A stretch of 64,000 nucleotides of DNA from Azospirillum endophyticum (lineage in GTDB: Bacteria; Pseudomonadota; Alphaproteobacteria; Azospirillales; Azospirillaceae): assembly GCF_016595245.1 (NCBI RefSeq), contig NZ_JAENHM010000095.1, forward strand, positions 46,933 to 110,932. The letters run 5' to 3'. The notes under the pieces were generated by a model. That model was not told the DNA's origin. It saw only the letters and a list, made by a program, of their open reading frames with translations, and searched no databases. Shown here in pieces: positions 36,649 through 45,668 of the stretch (within the stretch, counting starts at the first letter, position 1; every line of letters begins with the position of its first letter). The translations under genes and the position numbers were made by a program.

Positions 36649-37681
36649 GGCCACCTTGCGCACCCTCTCCGATCCCGGCCGCGCCGGTCCGGCATCGCGA
36701 TTGTCCCGTCTGGCCCCGGTCCATTGGCTGGCGCTGGCCTTCCTGGCGGCGGCGCTGGGCTTCGCCGCCGTCGCCTGGGCGACCGGCAACGGCTTCTACC
36801 TGCGTCTGGCGACCGAGGCGTTGATCTTCGCCGGGCTGGCGATGAGCGTCGACCTGCTGCTGGGCTACACCGGCCTCCTGTCGCTCGGGCAGGCGCTGTA
36901 TTTCGGGCTGGGCGCCTATGTCTCGGCGCTCGTCCTGCGCGACGTCGCCCCCAGCTTCTGGCTGGCGATGGCGGCGGCCCTGCTGGCGGGCGGCGTCGCC
37001 GGCCTGATCGGCGGCGTCATCGCCAACCGGGTGAAGGGCGTCTATTTCGCCCTCATCACCTTCGGACTGGCCCAGGTCGCCGCCAAGACCGTCTACAACA
37101 CTCGCGCTCTCGGTGCGTCGGACGGGCTGATCGGCATTCCGCAGATCCGGGTCGGCTTCGGGCCGTTCAGCCTCGATACCGCCGACCCGCTGTCCTTCTT
37201 CCTGCTGGTGCTCGGCCTGACCGTGGCGGCCTATGCCGGGCTGTCCTACCTGATGGACGCGCCGTTCGGCCGCACGCTGGCCGCCATCCGCGCCAACGAG
37301 AAGCGCGTGCCGTTCCTGGGCTTCAACGCCTGGCGCTACAAGCTGGCGGTCTACGTCCTGGCCGCCTGCGTCGCGGCGCTGGCGGGGGCGCTCTACCCGA
37401 TGCTGCGCGGCTTCGTCTCGCCCGAGCTGATGTTCTTCGAGACCTCCGGCAATGCGGTGATCACCGTCATCGTCGGCGGCGTCGGCACGCTGGTCGGGCC
37501 GGTGGTGGGCAGCCTGCTGCTGACCGCCCTGCGCTCGGTCGTCGGGTCCTGGACCGAGCATCACCTGATCGTCGTGGGGGTCATCTTCATGCTGTCCGTC
37601 ATCTTCCTGCGCAAGGGGCTGGTCGGCGCCCTGCTGGCCCGGCTGAACCGCCGCGGCGAACAGGGGAGGACGGCACCATGA
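36641..37681 (+). CDS. livM: Liv-type ABC permease, LivM
   Basis: This 346-residue permease has the LivM hallmarks LSLGQALYFGLGAY at about residue 80 and the loop AIRANEKRVPFLGFN at about 211, then IVGGVGTLVGPVVGS. The N-terminal 25 residues are hydrophilic. It overlaps livH and livG (ATGA), so the order livH-livM-livG-livF is translated as one coupled unit. Confidence 0.93.
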   Translation: MPEATLRTLSDPGRAGPASRLSRLAPVHWLALAFLAAALGFAAVAWATGNGFYLRLATEALIFAGLAMSVDLLLGYTGLLSLGQALYFGLGAYVSALVLRDVAPSFWLAMAAALLAGGVAGLIGGVIANRVKGVYFALITFGLAQVAAKTVYNTRALGASDGLIGIPQIRVGFGPFSLDTADPLSFFLLVLGLTVAAYAGLSYLMDAPFGRTLAAIRANEKRVPFLGFNAWRYKLAVYVLAACVAALAGALYPMLRGFVSPELMFFETSGNAVITVIVGGVGTLVGPVVGSLLLTALRSVVGSWTEHHLIVVGVIFMLSVIFLRKGLVGALLARLNRRGEQGRTAP

Positions 37682-38454
37682 CGGCATCTCCCCTCAGGAC
37701 GGCAACGGCCGGCGGCGCCTGTGCGCTCGGCGTGCGCGGCCTGTCGGTGAATTTCGGCGGGCTCCAGGCGGTGGCGGGCGTCGGTTTCGAGGCCGCCGCC
37801 GGCCGCATCACCTCGGTCATCGGTCCCAACGGGGCGGGCAAGAGCACGCTGTTCAACCTGATCAGCGGCGCCATCCGCCCCACCGGCGGCCGGGTGACCC
37901 TGGACGGCGCCGACGTCACCGGGCGCTCGCCCGACCGGCTGCTCGCCGCCGGGCTGGCGCGGTCGTTCCAGATCACCAACCTGTTCTTCGAGCTGCCGGT
38001 CCTGGAAAACCTGCGGATCGCCGCGCAGGTGCTGGAACGGCCCTGGCATGCGCTGCGCCCGGTCGGCCACAGCCGCCGGGCGCTCGCCAAGGCCGACGCG
38101 CTGCTGGAGCGCTTCGGCCTGACGGCCAAGGCGCGCGAGCTTGCCGGCAACCTGTCGCACGGCGAACAGCGGCGGCTGGAGATCGCGGTGGCGCTGGCCG
38201 CCGAACCGCGGGTGCTGCTGCTGGACGAGCCGACCCAGGGCATGAGCCACGGCGACACCGCCGACACCGGCGCGCTGATCCGCTCGCTGGCCGGCGACCT
38301 GACGGTGCTGCTGATCGAACACGACATCGGGCTGGTGATGAGCCTGTCGGACCATGTCGTCGTGATGGCCCAGGGCCGGAAGATCGCCGAGGGGCCGCCC
38401 GCCGTGGTGCGCGCCGATCCCGCCGTACAGGCCGCCTATTTCGGACACGGGTGA
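37678..38454 (+). CDS. livG: Liv-type ABC ATPase, LivG
   Basis: This 258-residue ATPase has Walker A GPNGAGKST at about residues 48-56, the signature LSHGEQRRLEIA at about 160 and Walker B VLLLDEPTQGM at about 180. LSHGEQ and TQGM are typical of LivG proteins. The start is the ATG overlapping the livM stop. The opposing ATPase LivF follows with a 4-base overlap. Confidence 0.93.
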   Translation: MTASPLRTATAGGACALGVRGLSVNFGGLQAVAGVGFEAAAGRITSVIGPNGAGKSTLFNLISGAIRPTGGRVTLDGADVTGRSPDRLLAAGLARSFQITNLFFELPVLENLRIAAQVLERPWHALRPVGHSRRALAKADALLERFGLTAKARELAGNLSHGEQRRLEIAVALAAEPRVLLLDEPTQGMSHGDTADTGALIRSLAGDLTVLLIEHDIGLVMSLSDHVVVMAQGRKIAEGPPAVVRADPAVQAAYFGHG

Positions 38455-39167
38455 TCCCCATGCTTTCCATCGAGAACCTGCACGCGCATTACGGCCTAAG
38501 CCACGTCCTGCAGGGGGTGTCCCTGCAGGCCGGTCCGGGCGAGGTGGTCGGGCTGTTCGGCCGCAACGGCGTCGGCAAGACCACCATCCTGAAATCCGTC
38601 GCCGGCTGGGTGCCGGCCAGCTCCGGCGCGATCCGCTTCGGCGGCGTCGATCTGGCCGGCCGGACGCCCGACGCCATCGCCCGCCTCGGGCTCGGGCTGG
38701 TGCCGGAGGACCGCCGCATCTTCCCCGGCCTCAGCGTCGAGGAGAATCTGCGGCTGGGGCTGCTGCAATGCCCCGGCCGGGCACGGCGGGAGAACGAGCA
38801 GGCGATCGGACAGGCCTTCGCCCGCTTCCCGCGGCTGGCCGAACGGCGGCGGCAGCTCGGCACCACCCTGTCCGGCGGCGAGCAGCAGATGCTGGCAATG
38901 GCCCGCGTGATGGTGGGCACCGCCAAGCTGCTGCTGATCGACGAGCCGACCGAAGGTCTGGCGCCGATGATCGTCGACGAGATCTTCGCGATCATCACCG
39001 AGTTGAAGCGGGCGGGACTGACCATCCTGCTGGTGGAGCAGAACATCCACCGCGCGCTCGACGTCGCCGACCGCTTCTACGCGGTGGAGCGCGGCCGCAT
39101 CACGCTGCATGGCGAAGCCGCCTCGTCCGCCGACCGTGCCCGGCTGATGGAGATGGTCGCCGTGTGA
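38451..39167 (+). CDS. livF: Liv-type ABC ATPase, LivF
   Basis: This 238-residue ATPase begins MIPMLSIENLHAHYGLSHVL and shows Walker A GRNGVGKTT at about 39-47, LSGGEQQMLAMARV at about 140 and Walker B LLIDEPTEGLAP at about 162. These are LivF-type variants. It completes the importer and ends 19 bases from the stop of the convergent LysR gene. No terminator hairpin is visible in that short gap. Confidence 0.93.
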   Translation: MIPMLSIENLHAHYGLSHVLQGVSLQAGPGEVVGLFGRNGVGKTTILKSVAGWVPASSGAIRFGGVDLAGRTPDAIARLGLGLVPEDRRIFPGLSVEENLRLGLLQCPGRARRENEQAIGQAFARFPRLAERRRQLGTTLSGGEQQMLAMARVMVGTAKLLLIDEPTEGLAPMIVDEIFAIITELKRAGLTILLVEQNIHRALDVADRFYAVERGRITLHGEAASSADRARLMEMVAV

Positions 39168-39186
39168 TCGTCAATGGCCGCCGGCG

Positions 39187-40119
39187 TCAGGCCTGTTCCG
39201 CCGCGATGGTGAAGTTCGAATCGCGGCGCCTCAGCTCGTCCAGCAGGCCGTCGATGATGTGCAGCGCCTGGGCCGTCGCGGCGTTCGGTTCGCCGACGGT
39301 CGGGCGAATGAGGAACAGCGTGCGCGTCAGCGCCGGGTCGCTGATCGGCCGGATCACCAGCGCGCCGGCCTGGACGTCCTCCGCCACGGCGCTGTGCGGC
39401 AGGATCGCACAGGCCAGTCCGCGCCGGACCATGTCCTTGATCGCCTGCATGGATTCCAGCGAGAAGGCGACGTTCGGCGCCAGCCCGCGCGCGGTCATCG
39501 CATCGGTGACCAGGCGCCGGACCAGATCGCCCTCGTTGGGCATCGCCAGTTCGGCGTCGGCGATGCCCGCCAGCGACACGGGGCCGGTCCCGTCGAAGCG
39601 CGAGCCCGGATGGGTGATCAGGCACAACGCCTCGTTCAGCCGCGGTTCCCGGTGCAGCATGCGGCTGGGCGGCACCGTGTAGGCCAGAGCCAGATCCAGC
39701 TTGCCCGACGAGGCATGGCCGATCAGGGCGTGGCTCAGCTCTTCGAAAAGCTTCAGCTCGACCCCCGGCAGGGCGCCGTGCAGCCGTTCCATCAGGCGGC
39801 CGGCCAGCAGCCCCGACAGGCTGGGGGTCAGCCCTACGGCCAGCGTCCTCGGAACCTGCCCGGCGAGCTCGCGCAGCGAGCGCTTCAAATCCTCCAGCCG
39901 CCGCACCATCAGCCTCGCCTCTTCCAGGAAGAGAAGGCCGGCCGGGGTGGGATGGGTACCGGTGACGGTGCGCACCAGCAGCGGCACGCCGAATTCCCGC
40001 TCCAGCGCCTTGATCTGCACCCCCAGCGCCGGCTGCGCGATGTTGAGCGCCAGCGCCGCCTTGCTGATGCTGCCCAGTTCGCAGACCAGGATGAAGCTTT
40101 CCAGCTGGCGGCTGCGCAT
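39187..40119 (-). CDS. LysR-family transcriptional regulator
   Basis: This 310-residue regulator starts MRSRQLESFILVCELGSISK with the helix-turn-helix IAQPALGVQIKALEREFG, followed by an effector-binding domain (TLAVGLTPSLSGLLAG at about residue 92). The start follows the conserved LysR N-terminus; the frame is open further upstream without homology. It is divergent from the Ssu/Tau-type operon at 40339 and very likely controls it, through the palindrome at 40267-40280. Confidence 0.92.
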   Translation of the reverse strand: MRSRQLESFILVCELGSISKAALALNIAQPALGVQIKALEREFGVPLLVRTVTGTHPTPAGLLFLEEARLMVRRLEDLKRSLRELAGQVPRTLAVGLTPSLSGLLAGRLMERLHGALPGVELKLFEELSHALIGHASSGKLDLALAYTVPPSRMLHREPRLNEALCLITHPGSRFDGTGPVSLAGIADAELAMPNEGDLVRRLVTDAMTARGLAPNVAFSLESMQAIKDMVRRGLACAILPHSAVAEDVQAGALVIRPISDPALTRTLFLIRPTVGEPNAATAQALHIIDGLLDELRRRDSNFTIAAEQA

Positions 40120-40266
40120 CCGTCGTGATCCATCGTTTGCGGGGGCTGCGGCAGGGCGGGACGGCGCCGACAGGGTCCGAAGCCTCGCACCCGTGGCGGG
40201 GGAGGGCAAACAATTTTTATATGGGGGTGGTCCAAAGCTGTCCTGGACAGGGCCGGCAGGCTGCAT

Positions 40267-40280
40267 TTGTATGCTTACAA
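40267..40280. promoter_or_regulatory. LysR-type binding palindrome
   Basis: TTGTA, a TGCT spacer and TACAA form a 14-base palindrome with T and A at the T-N11-A positions of LysR sites. It lies in the 219-base gap between the divergent lysR gene and the ABC operon, in a locally AT-rich stretch. Binding is inferred. Confidence 0.5.
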
Positions 40281-40338
40281 AACAAACAGAAATCAGGCGG
40301 AACGCCGAACGCCCGACACCGGGAGGGAGATGCAGCCC

Positions 40339-41241
40339 ATGCGTGGCCTATCGTCAGAAAGAGCGCCGGTCCCCCAGGATCCGGCAGGCGCGTCCCATCC
40401 GGCGCACCCCATTCCCTTCGGCCGCGCCCCGGGCTCCAACGGTCTGGCGGCCGGGGCCCACGCGGTTATGGCCGGCGTCACCCGCATCTTCGGATCGGCG
40501 GTCCATGCGCTGGGGCCGGTCGACCTGGAGCTGCGCCGGGGAGAGTTCTTCTCGATCGTCGGTCCGTCCGGCTGCGGCAAGTCGACCCTGCTCGACGTGC
40601 TGGCCGGTCTGAGCGCCCCCACCGACGGCACCATCACCTTCGAGGGCAAGCGGGTGCGCGGCACGGTTCCCGACGGGGTCGGCGTGGTCTTCCAGGAGGA
40701 TGCGTCCTTTCCCTGGCTGACCGTGCGCGACAACATCGGCTTCGGCCTGCGCCGCGCCGGCTTCCGCGGTCCCGAGGCGGAGGACCGTGTCCGCCATGCC
40801 ATCGATTTCATGGGGCTGAACGATTTCGCCGGCGCCTATCCCAACCAGCTGTCCGGCGGCATGCGCCAGCGCGTCTGCATCGCCCGGACGCTGGTGATGC
40901 GTCCGCGCCTGGTGCTGCTCGACGAGCCGTTCGGCGCGCTCGACCAGCAGACGCGCCTGCTGATGGGCGACGAGCTGCTGCGGCTGTGGCGGGCCAGCGG
41001 GGCGACCGTCCTGCTGATCACCCACGCGCTGGACGAGGCGGCGATGCTGTCCGACCGCATCGGCGTGATGTCGTCGCGCCCCGGCCGCTTCATCGAGATC
41101 GTCGAGACCGGCTGGCCGCGCGACCGCACCAGCGCCATCGCCGCCGAGCCCGCCTTCGGCGAGGTCACCACCCGGCTGTGGAACACGCTGCGCGAGGAAT
41201 CGCTGAAGGCGATGGCCAGCCAGCGGAGGGTCGCGGGATGA
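40339..41241 (+). CDS. ABC importer ATPase, nitrate/sulfonate/taurine type
   Basis: This 300-residue ATPase has Walker A GPSGCGKST at about residues 75-83, LSGGMRQRVCIAR at about 171 and Walker B LVLLDEPFGALD at about 192, close to SsuB/TauB. I chose the ATG at 40339, 9 bases after GGAGGGAG; the ATG at 40330 is too close to that site. About 35 Pro/Ala-rich residues precede the ATPase fold. The next gene, its permease, overlaps by 4 bases. Confidence 0.9.
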   Translation: MRGLSSERAPVPQDPAGASHPAHPIPFGRAPGSNGLAAGAHAVMAGVTRIFGSAVHALGPVDLELRRGEFFSIVGPSGCGKSTLLDVLAGLSAPTDGTITFEGKRVRGTVPDGVGVVFQEDASFPWLTVRDNIGFGLRRAGFRGPEAEDRVRHAIDFMGLNDFAGAYPNQLSGGMRQRVCIARTLVMRPRLVLLDEPFGALDQQTRLLMGDELLRLWRASGATVLLITHALDEAAMLSDRIGVMSSRPGRFIEIVETGWPRDRTSAIAAEPAFGEVTTRLWNTLREESLKAMASQRRVAG

Positions 41242-42755
41242 CGCGGGCCGGCATCCAGCGCCTGCTGATCACCGCCGCGGCCGTCCTGGCTCTGGAGGCG
41301 TCCTGCCGCCTGGGCTATGTCGGGCGCGCCACCATGATCCCGCCGTCGGAGATGCTGGCCGAGCTGCTCCGGCTGATGGGAACCGACGGGTTCTGGTCGC
41401 AGATCGGCTTCACCCTGCGCAACATCCTGGCCGCCGCCGTCGCCGCGATGGTGGCGGGTTTCGCCGGCGGCGTCGCGCTGCACGCCCTGCCGCGGGTCCG
41501 CCGGGCGGTCGAGCCGCTGATCGCCAGCTATTACGCCCTGCCGTTCTTCGTGCTGTATCCGCTGTTCATCGTGCTGCTCGGCATGAACGCGCTGCCGATC
41601 ATCGCCATGGGCTTCCTCTATGCGGTGATGGCGATGGTGACGGCGACGCTGTCCGGGCTGGACCGCATCCCGCCGGTGCTGCGCAAGGTCGGCCGCACCT
41701 ACCGCCTCGACCGCGTCCAGGATGCGCTGCTGATCCAGCTTCCGGCCGCAGGGCCGCACATCTTCACCGGGGTGAAGCTGGCGCTGAGCTATTCAGTGAC
41801 CGGCGTCATCGGGGCGGAGTTCATCCTGGCCGGCAGCGGGCTCGGCTATTCCATCGCCTTCGCGTACAACAATCTCCAGGACCGGACGATGTACGCGCTG
41901 CTGCTGTTCGTCGTGGTCTTCGTGTCCAGCCTGACCGTGCTGCTGCACTGGGCGGAACAGCGGGTGCGCCACCGCTCGGGCGCCGGCCGCGTCGGCGCCG
42001 CCCGCGACACCGCCGGGTCGGGGGAGAAGCTGGTGGCTGCCGCCGTCATCGCCCTGCTGATCCTGGGCGGCTGGCAGCTGTTCCATGGCCTTGCGGGGGA
42101 CGAGGCGCTGGCTTCGCCCGCCGTTACCCTGAACCGGATGACCGTCTTGTTCGGCAACCCGTCCTTCTGGGAGAACGTGGCGGAGACCGCCAAGGCGCTG
42201 GGGCTGTCGCTGCTGATCTCCTGCATCGGCGGCGGGCTGGCGGGTGTGCTGATCGGTGCCAACCGGTCGCTGTCGGACGTGCTGGAGCCGCTGTTCGTCA
42301 CCCTCTACGCCATTCCCAAGGTCACGCTCTATCCGGTGATCCTGCTGCTGTTCGGGCTCGGCATGCCGGCGAAGGTCGCCTTCGGCACGCTGCACGGCTT
42401 CATCCCGATGATGCTGGTGACCATGGGCGCCATCCGCGCCATGAACCCGGTGCTGCGGCGCTCGGCCCGCGCCATGCGGCTGACGCGGATGCAGACGCTG
42501 ACCGCGGTCCTGGTGCCGGCGACGGTGCCGGAGATCGTGACCGGCCTGCGCATCAGCTTCTCCATCACCCTGCTGGGCGTGATGGTCGGCGAGATGTTCG
42601 CGTCCAAGCGCGGGCTGGGCTTCATGATCATGAACGGCATCAGCGTCAACGACACCGCGACGATGATGAGCGTCACGGTGCTGATCGGCCTGTTCGCCCT
42701 GGCGGTCAACAGCGCGCTGCTCGCGCTCGACAACCGGATGCACCGGGCCGCCTGA
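41238..42755 (+). CDS. ABC importer permease with two fused SsuC-like domains
   Basis: This 505-residue membrane protein has two complete permease halves of about 230-250 residues, joined by a hydrophilic linker near residue 250. The first contains IASYYALPFFVLYPLFIVLLG and the loop GLDRIPPVLRKVGRTYRLD. The second contains LYAIPKVTLYPVILLLFGLG and the loop AMNPVLRRSARAMRLTRMQ. The halves are clearly homologous, so a single chain can form the channel. It is the second duplicated permease in this window. The binding protein is encoded at 43855. Confidence 0.9.
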   Translation: MTRAGIQRLLITAAAVLALEASCRLGYVGRATMIPPSEMLAELLRLMGTDGFWSQIGFTLRNILAAAVAAMVAGFAGGVALHALPRVRRAVEPLIASYYALPFFVLYPLFIVLLGMNALPIIAMGFLYAVMAMVTATLSGLDRIPPVLRKVGRTYRLDRVQDALLIQLPAAGPHIFTGVKLALSYSVTGVIGAEFILAGSGLGYSIAFAYNNLQDRTMYALLLFVVVFVSSLTVLLHWAEQRVRHRSGAGRVGAARDTAGSGEKLVAAAVIALLILGGWQLFHGLAGDEALASPAVTLNRMTVLFGNPSFWENVAETAKALGLSLLISCIGGGLAGVLIGANRSLSDVLEPLFVTLYAIPKVTLYPVILLLFGLGMPAKVAFGTLHGFIPMMLVTMGAIRAMNPVLRRSARAMRLTRMQTLTAVLVPATVPEIVTGLRISFSITLLGVMVGEMFASKRGLGFMIMNGISVNDTATMMSVTVLIGLFALAVNSALLALDNRMHRAA

Positions 42756-42820
42756 GCCATCCGGCACCTCCGTTCACCTCCTTCCCGGCCGCCGGCCCGC
42801 CCGGCGGAAAGGACCTTCCC

Positions 42821-43858
42821 ATGCCCATCGAAACCGCGACGCTGATCGACGTCCATGCCCATGTCCGCCTGGAGGCGACCAACGGTGCCGCCGGCATCCA
42901 CGGGCCGGAGCATGGCGTCGACGAGACCGGCCAGCCCTGGTACCGCGTCGGCAATTACCGGCTGAGCGGCGTCCGCCACCTGAACAGCCCCTTCACCGAC
43001 CCGGAGCTGCGGCTGCGCCGCATGGACCAGGCCGGCATCGATTTCCAGGTGCTGTCGGCCAGTCCGCTGAACTACTTCCACCACATCGACGTGCCCTCGG
43101 CCGTGTCCTTCTGCCGCCGGCACAACGACGCGCTGGCCGAGCTGGTCGGGCGCTACCCCGACCGGCTGGGCGGACTGGCGGCCCTGCCGATGCAGGACCC
43201 GCGCGCCGCGACGGAGGAGCTGGAGCGCTCCGTCGGCGAGCTGGGACTGTGGGGGGCGGCGACCGGCACCGAATTCGCGGGCGAGCCGCTGCACAGCCCG
43301 GAGTTCGACAGGCTCTACGAGGCCTTCGTCCGGCTGGACGTGCCGCTGTTCCTGCATCCGGCTCCGGCCGGCATCGACGGGCCGCCCGGCGACCCGGCGC
43401 TGAAGCGTTTCGACCTCGACGTCATCATCGGCTTCGCCGCGCAGGAGACCATCGCCGTCGCCACCCTGATCTTCGGCGGCGTGCTGGAGCGCCACCCCCG
43501 GCTGGACGTCTGGATCAGCCATGGCGGCGGTGCCGCCGCCTTCACCGCCGGGCGGCTGGCGCAGGCCGGCATGAAGCGCCCGTGGGCCAGCCAGTCGATG
43601 AAGAAGGATGGCGCCTTCGAGGAGATGCTGTCGCGCCTGTGGTTCGACACGCACCTGAACGACGACCGGGCGCTGGCGCTGCTGACGCAGGTGGTGGGGC
43701 CGGACCGTCTGGTCTTCGGCACCAACTTCGCCGGCTGGGACCAGCCGGAGGATGGGCACCACGGCGCCATGTCGCCCGCGCTGGCCGGCAACGCCCGCCG
43801 CCTGCTGAGAAAAGACCCCACCAGAAAAGATAAGACCCACAACGGAGGGACGCCATGA
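42821..43858 (+). CDS. amidohydrolase-2 family protein, ACMSD-like
   Basis: This 345-residue TIM-barrel metal enzyme has the metal-binding DVHAHV at about residues 10-15, a further His in LFLHPAP at about 181, a WISHGGG at about 228 and the late Asp in GTNFAGWDQPEDG. This is the layout of the 2-amino-3-carboxymuconate-semialdehyde decarboxylase group, which includes decarboxylases and hydratases of ring-derived acids. It sits between the permease and the binding protein of the importer, so it may act early on the imported compound. The last residues run into the next start codon. Confidence 0.87.
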   Translation: MPIETATLIDVHAHVRLEATNGAAGIHGPEHGVDETGQPWYRVGNYRLSGVRHLNSPFTDPELRLRRMDQAGIDFQVLSASPLNYFHHIDVPSAVSFCRRHNDALAELVGRYPDRLGGLAALPMQDPRAATEELERSVGELGLWGAATGTEFAGEPLHSPEFDRLYEAFVRLDVPLFLHPAPAGIDGPPGDPALKRFDLDVIIGFAAQETIAVATLIFGGVLERHPRLDVWISHGGGAAAFTAGRLAQAGMKRPWASQSMKKDGAFEEMLSRLWFDTHLNDDRALALLTQVVGPDRLVFGTNFAGWDQPEDGHHGAMSPALAGNARRLLRKDPTRKDKTHNGGTP

Positions 43859-44835
43859 CCATCACCCGTTTCCTGACCCGCGCGCTGGCGGCGGTGCCGC
43901 TGATCGGCGGCCTGCTGGCCTCGGCGCCGCAGGCCCACGCGCTGGAGATCATGGCGTCCCATTATGGCGCCCTGCTGAACACCGCCCCCATCGCGGTGGC
44001 GCTGGAGCGCGGCGACTACAAGAAGAACGGTGTCGACGTCACCGACGTGATGAGCTCGGTCGGCGGCGGCACCGGCATCCGCAACATGGTGGGCGGCGGG
44101 CTCGGCTACGGCATCGTCAGCACCTCCACCGCGCTGGCCGGCATCAGGCAGGGGATGGACATCCGCATCGTCCATACCGCGATCCGCCGGGTGGACGACC
44201 TGCTGTGGGTGACGCGGCCGGACAGCGGCGTGTCCTCGGTCAAGGATCTGGTCGGCCGCAAGGTCGGCATCACCGCGCCGAAATCGTCGAGCGAGCTGAT
44301 GGTCGTCATGGCCTTCGAGGCGGCCGGCTATCCCGGCAAGGCCGACATGGTGGCGCTGGGATCGGTCGGCTCGGGCCTGTCGGCGCTGGAGCAGGGCGGG
44401 GTGGATGCGGCGCTGATCCTGGAGCCGCTCTACAGCGCCCGCAAGGACCGCTACAAGGTCGCCTTCTCGCTGGAGAACCTGCCGTCGATGACGCCGACCG
44501 TCGGCGTCGCCACCGGCGACTTCATGCGCAAGAGCCCGGACCAGCTGCGCGGGCTGCTCGCCGCCTGGCGCTCCGCGGTGAACTTCATCTACGAGAACCC
44601 CGAAGAGGCCGCGAAGATGGTCGCCAAGCGCTATGGCGACACGCTGCCGGTCGATGTCGCCACCGCCTCGATGAAGCGCATGGCGGCGATCAAATACTGG
44701 AGCCAGGGCGATTTCGACATGGACGCCCTGAACATCTGGGTCAAGGGCATGGAACGCATGGGCGAATGGTCCGGCCCGGTCGACTGGTCGAAGGTGCTGG
44801 ACAGCTCCTTCCTCGCCGCCGACCTGCGCAAGTGA
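43855..44835 (+). CDS. periplasmic substrate-binding protein, NMT1/SsuA-like
   Basis: This 326-residue binding protein has a signal peptide ending at APQAHA, at about residue 30. The mature domain resembles the NMT1/THI5-SsuA fold (LLNTAPIAVALERGDYKKNGVDV, then GGGTGIRNMVGGG). It belongs to the nitrate/sulfonate/taurine importer class and completes the system with the ATPase at 40339 and the fused permease. The ATG overlaps the amidohydrolase stop by 4 bases. Confidence 0.9.
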   Translation: MTITRFLTRALAAVPLIGGLLASAPQAHALEIMASHYGALLNTAPIAVALERGDYKKNGVDVTDVMSSVGGGTGIRNMVGGGLGYGIVSTSTALAGIRQGMDIRIVHTAIRRVDDLLWVTRPDSGVSSVKDLVGRKVGITAPKSSSELMVVMAFEAAGYPGKADMVALGSVGSGLSALEQGGVDAALILEPLYSARKDRYKVAFSLENLPSMTPTVGVATGDFMRKSPDQLRGLLAAWRSAVNFIYENPEEAAKMVAKRYGDTLPVDVATASMKRMAAIKYWSQGDFDMDALNIWVKGMERMGEWSGPVDWSKVLDSSFLAADLRK

Positions 44836-44849
44836 CGGAGGACCCCGCC

Positions 44850-45668
44850 ATGACGCAGCAGACCCCGGCCACGGACGGCGCGCTGGCCGTCGTCATCGGC
44901 GGCGGCAACGGCATCGGCGAGGAGACCGCCCGGCTGATGGCGGCACGCGGCTGGCGGCTGGCCATCGCCGACCTCGACCCGGCTGCCGCGGAACGGGTGG
45001 CCGGCGACCTCGGCGGCGCCGCGCTGGCGCTCGACATCGCCGACGCCGCGGCGGTCGACGAGGCCGTCGCCGCCATCGAGGCGGCGCATGGTCCGGTCGG
45101 CGCGCTGGTGGTCGCCGCCGCCGTCTTCCAGCCGGTGCTGCCGCCGGCCGAGCTGCCGCTGGAGGTGTGGGAGCGCACAATCCACGTCAACCTGACCGGC
45201 ACCTATTACGCCAACCGCGCCTTCGGCACCCGCATGGCGCGGCAGGGGCGGGGCAGCATCGTCAACATCGCGTCGATCGCCGCCATCGGCTCGGTGCCGG
45301 TCCATGCCTACGCGTCGAGCAAGGCGGGGGTGGTCAGCCTGACGCTGAACCTCGCCGGGGAATGGGGGCGCGCCGGGGTGCGGGTCAACTGCGTGTCGCC
45401 CGGCTCGACGTTGGTGCCGCGGGTGGTCGAACGGATCCGGTCGGGCCGCTACGCCGCCGATCCGGCCGAATTCACCGCGCTCGGCCGGATCGTCCAGCCG
45501 CGCGAGGTGGCGGAGAGCATCGAGTTCCTGGCCTCCGACCGGGCGTCGGCGATCACCGGCGTCAATCTGGTGGTGGATGCCGGATGGCACGTCGCCGGCA
45601 GCTGGGCGCAGTATGGCGGCGTCCGTCCGGCTCCGTCTTCCATCCAGGCGGCGGGGGGAGCGGCATGA
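44850..45668 (+). CDS. short-chain dehydrogenase/reductase
   Basis: This 272-residue classical SDR has the NAD(P) motif GGGNGIG at about residues 17-23. Its NNAG-equivalent is altered to VVAAAV near residue 90. The catalytic Ser is in IVNIASIAA and the YxxxK pair in AYASSKAG. A C-terminal tail of about 20 residues follows the normal VDAGW ending. It starts 14 bases after the binding-protein stop and overlaps the next gene by 4 bases. It probably oxidises or reduces an alcohol/ketone intermediate of the cluster's pathway. Confidence 0.9.
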   Translation: MTQQTPATDGALAVVIGGGNGIGEETARLMAARGWRLAIADLDPAAAERVAGDLGGAALALDIADAAAVDEAVAAIEAAHGPVGALVVAAAVFQPVLPPAELPLEVWERTIHVNLTGTYYANRAFGTRMARQGRGSIVNIASIAAIGSVPVHAYASSKAGVVSLTLNLAGEWGRAGVRVNCVSPGSTLVPRVVERIRSGRYAADPAEFTALGRIVQPREVAESIEFLASDRASAITGVNLVVDAGWHVAGSWAQYGGVRPAPSSIQAAGGAA

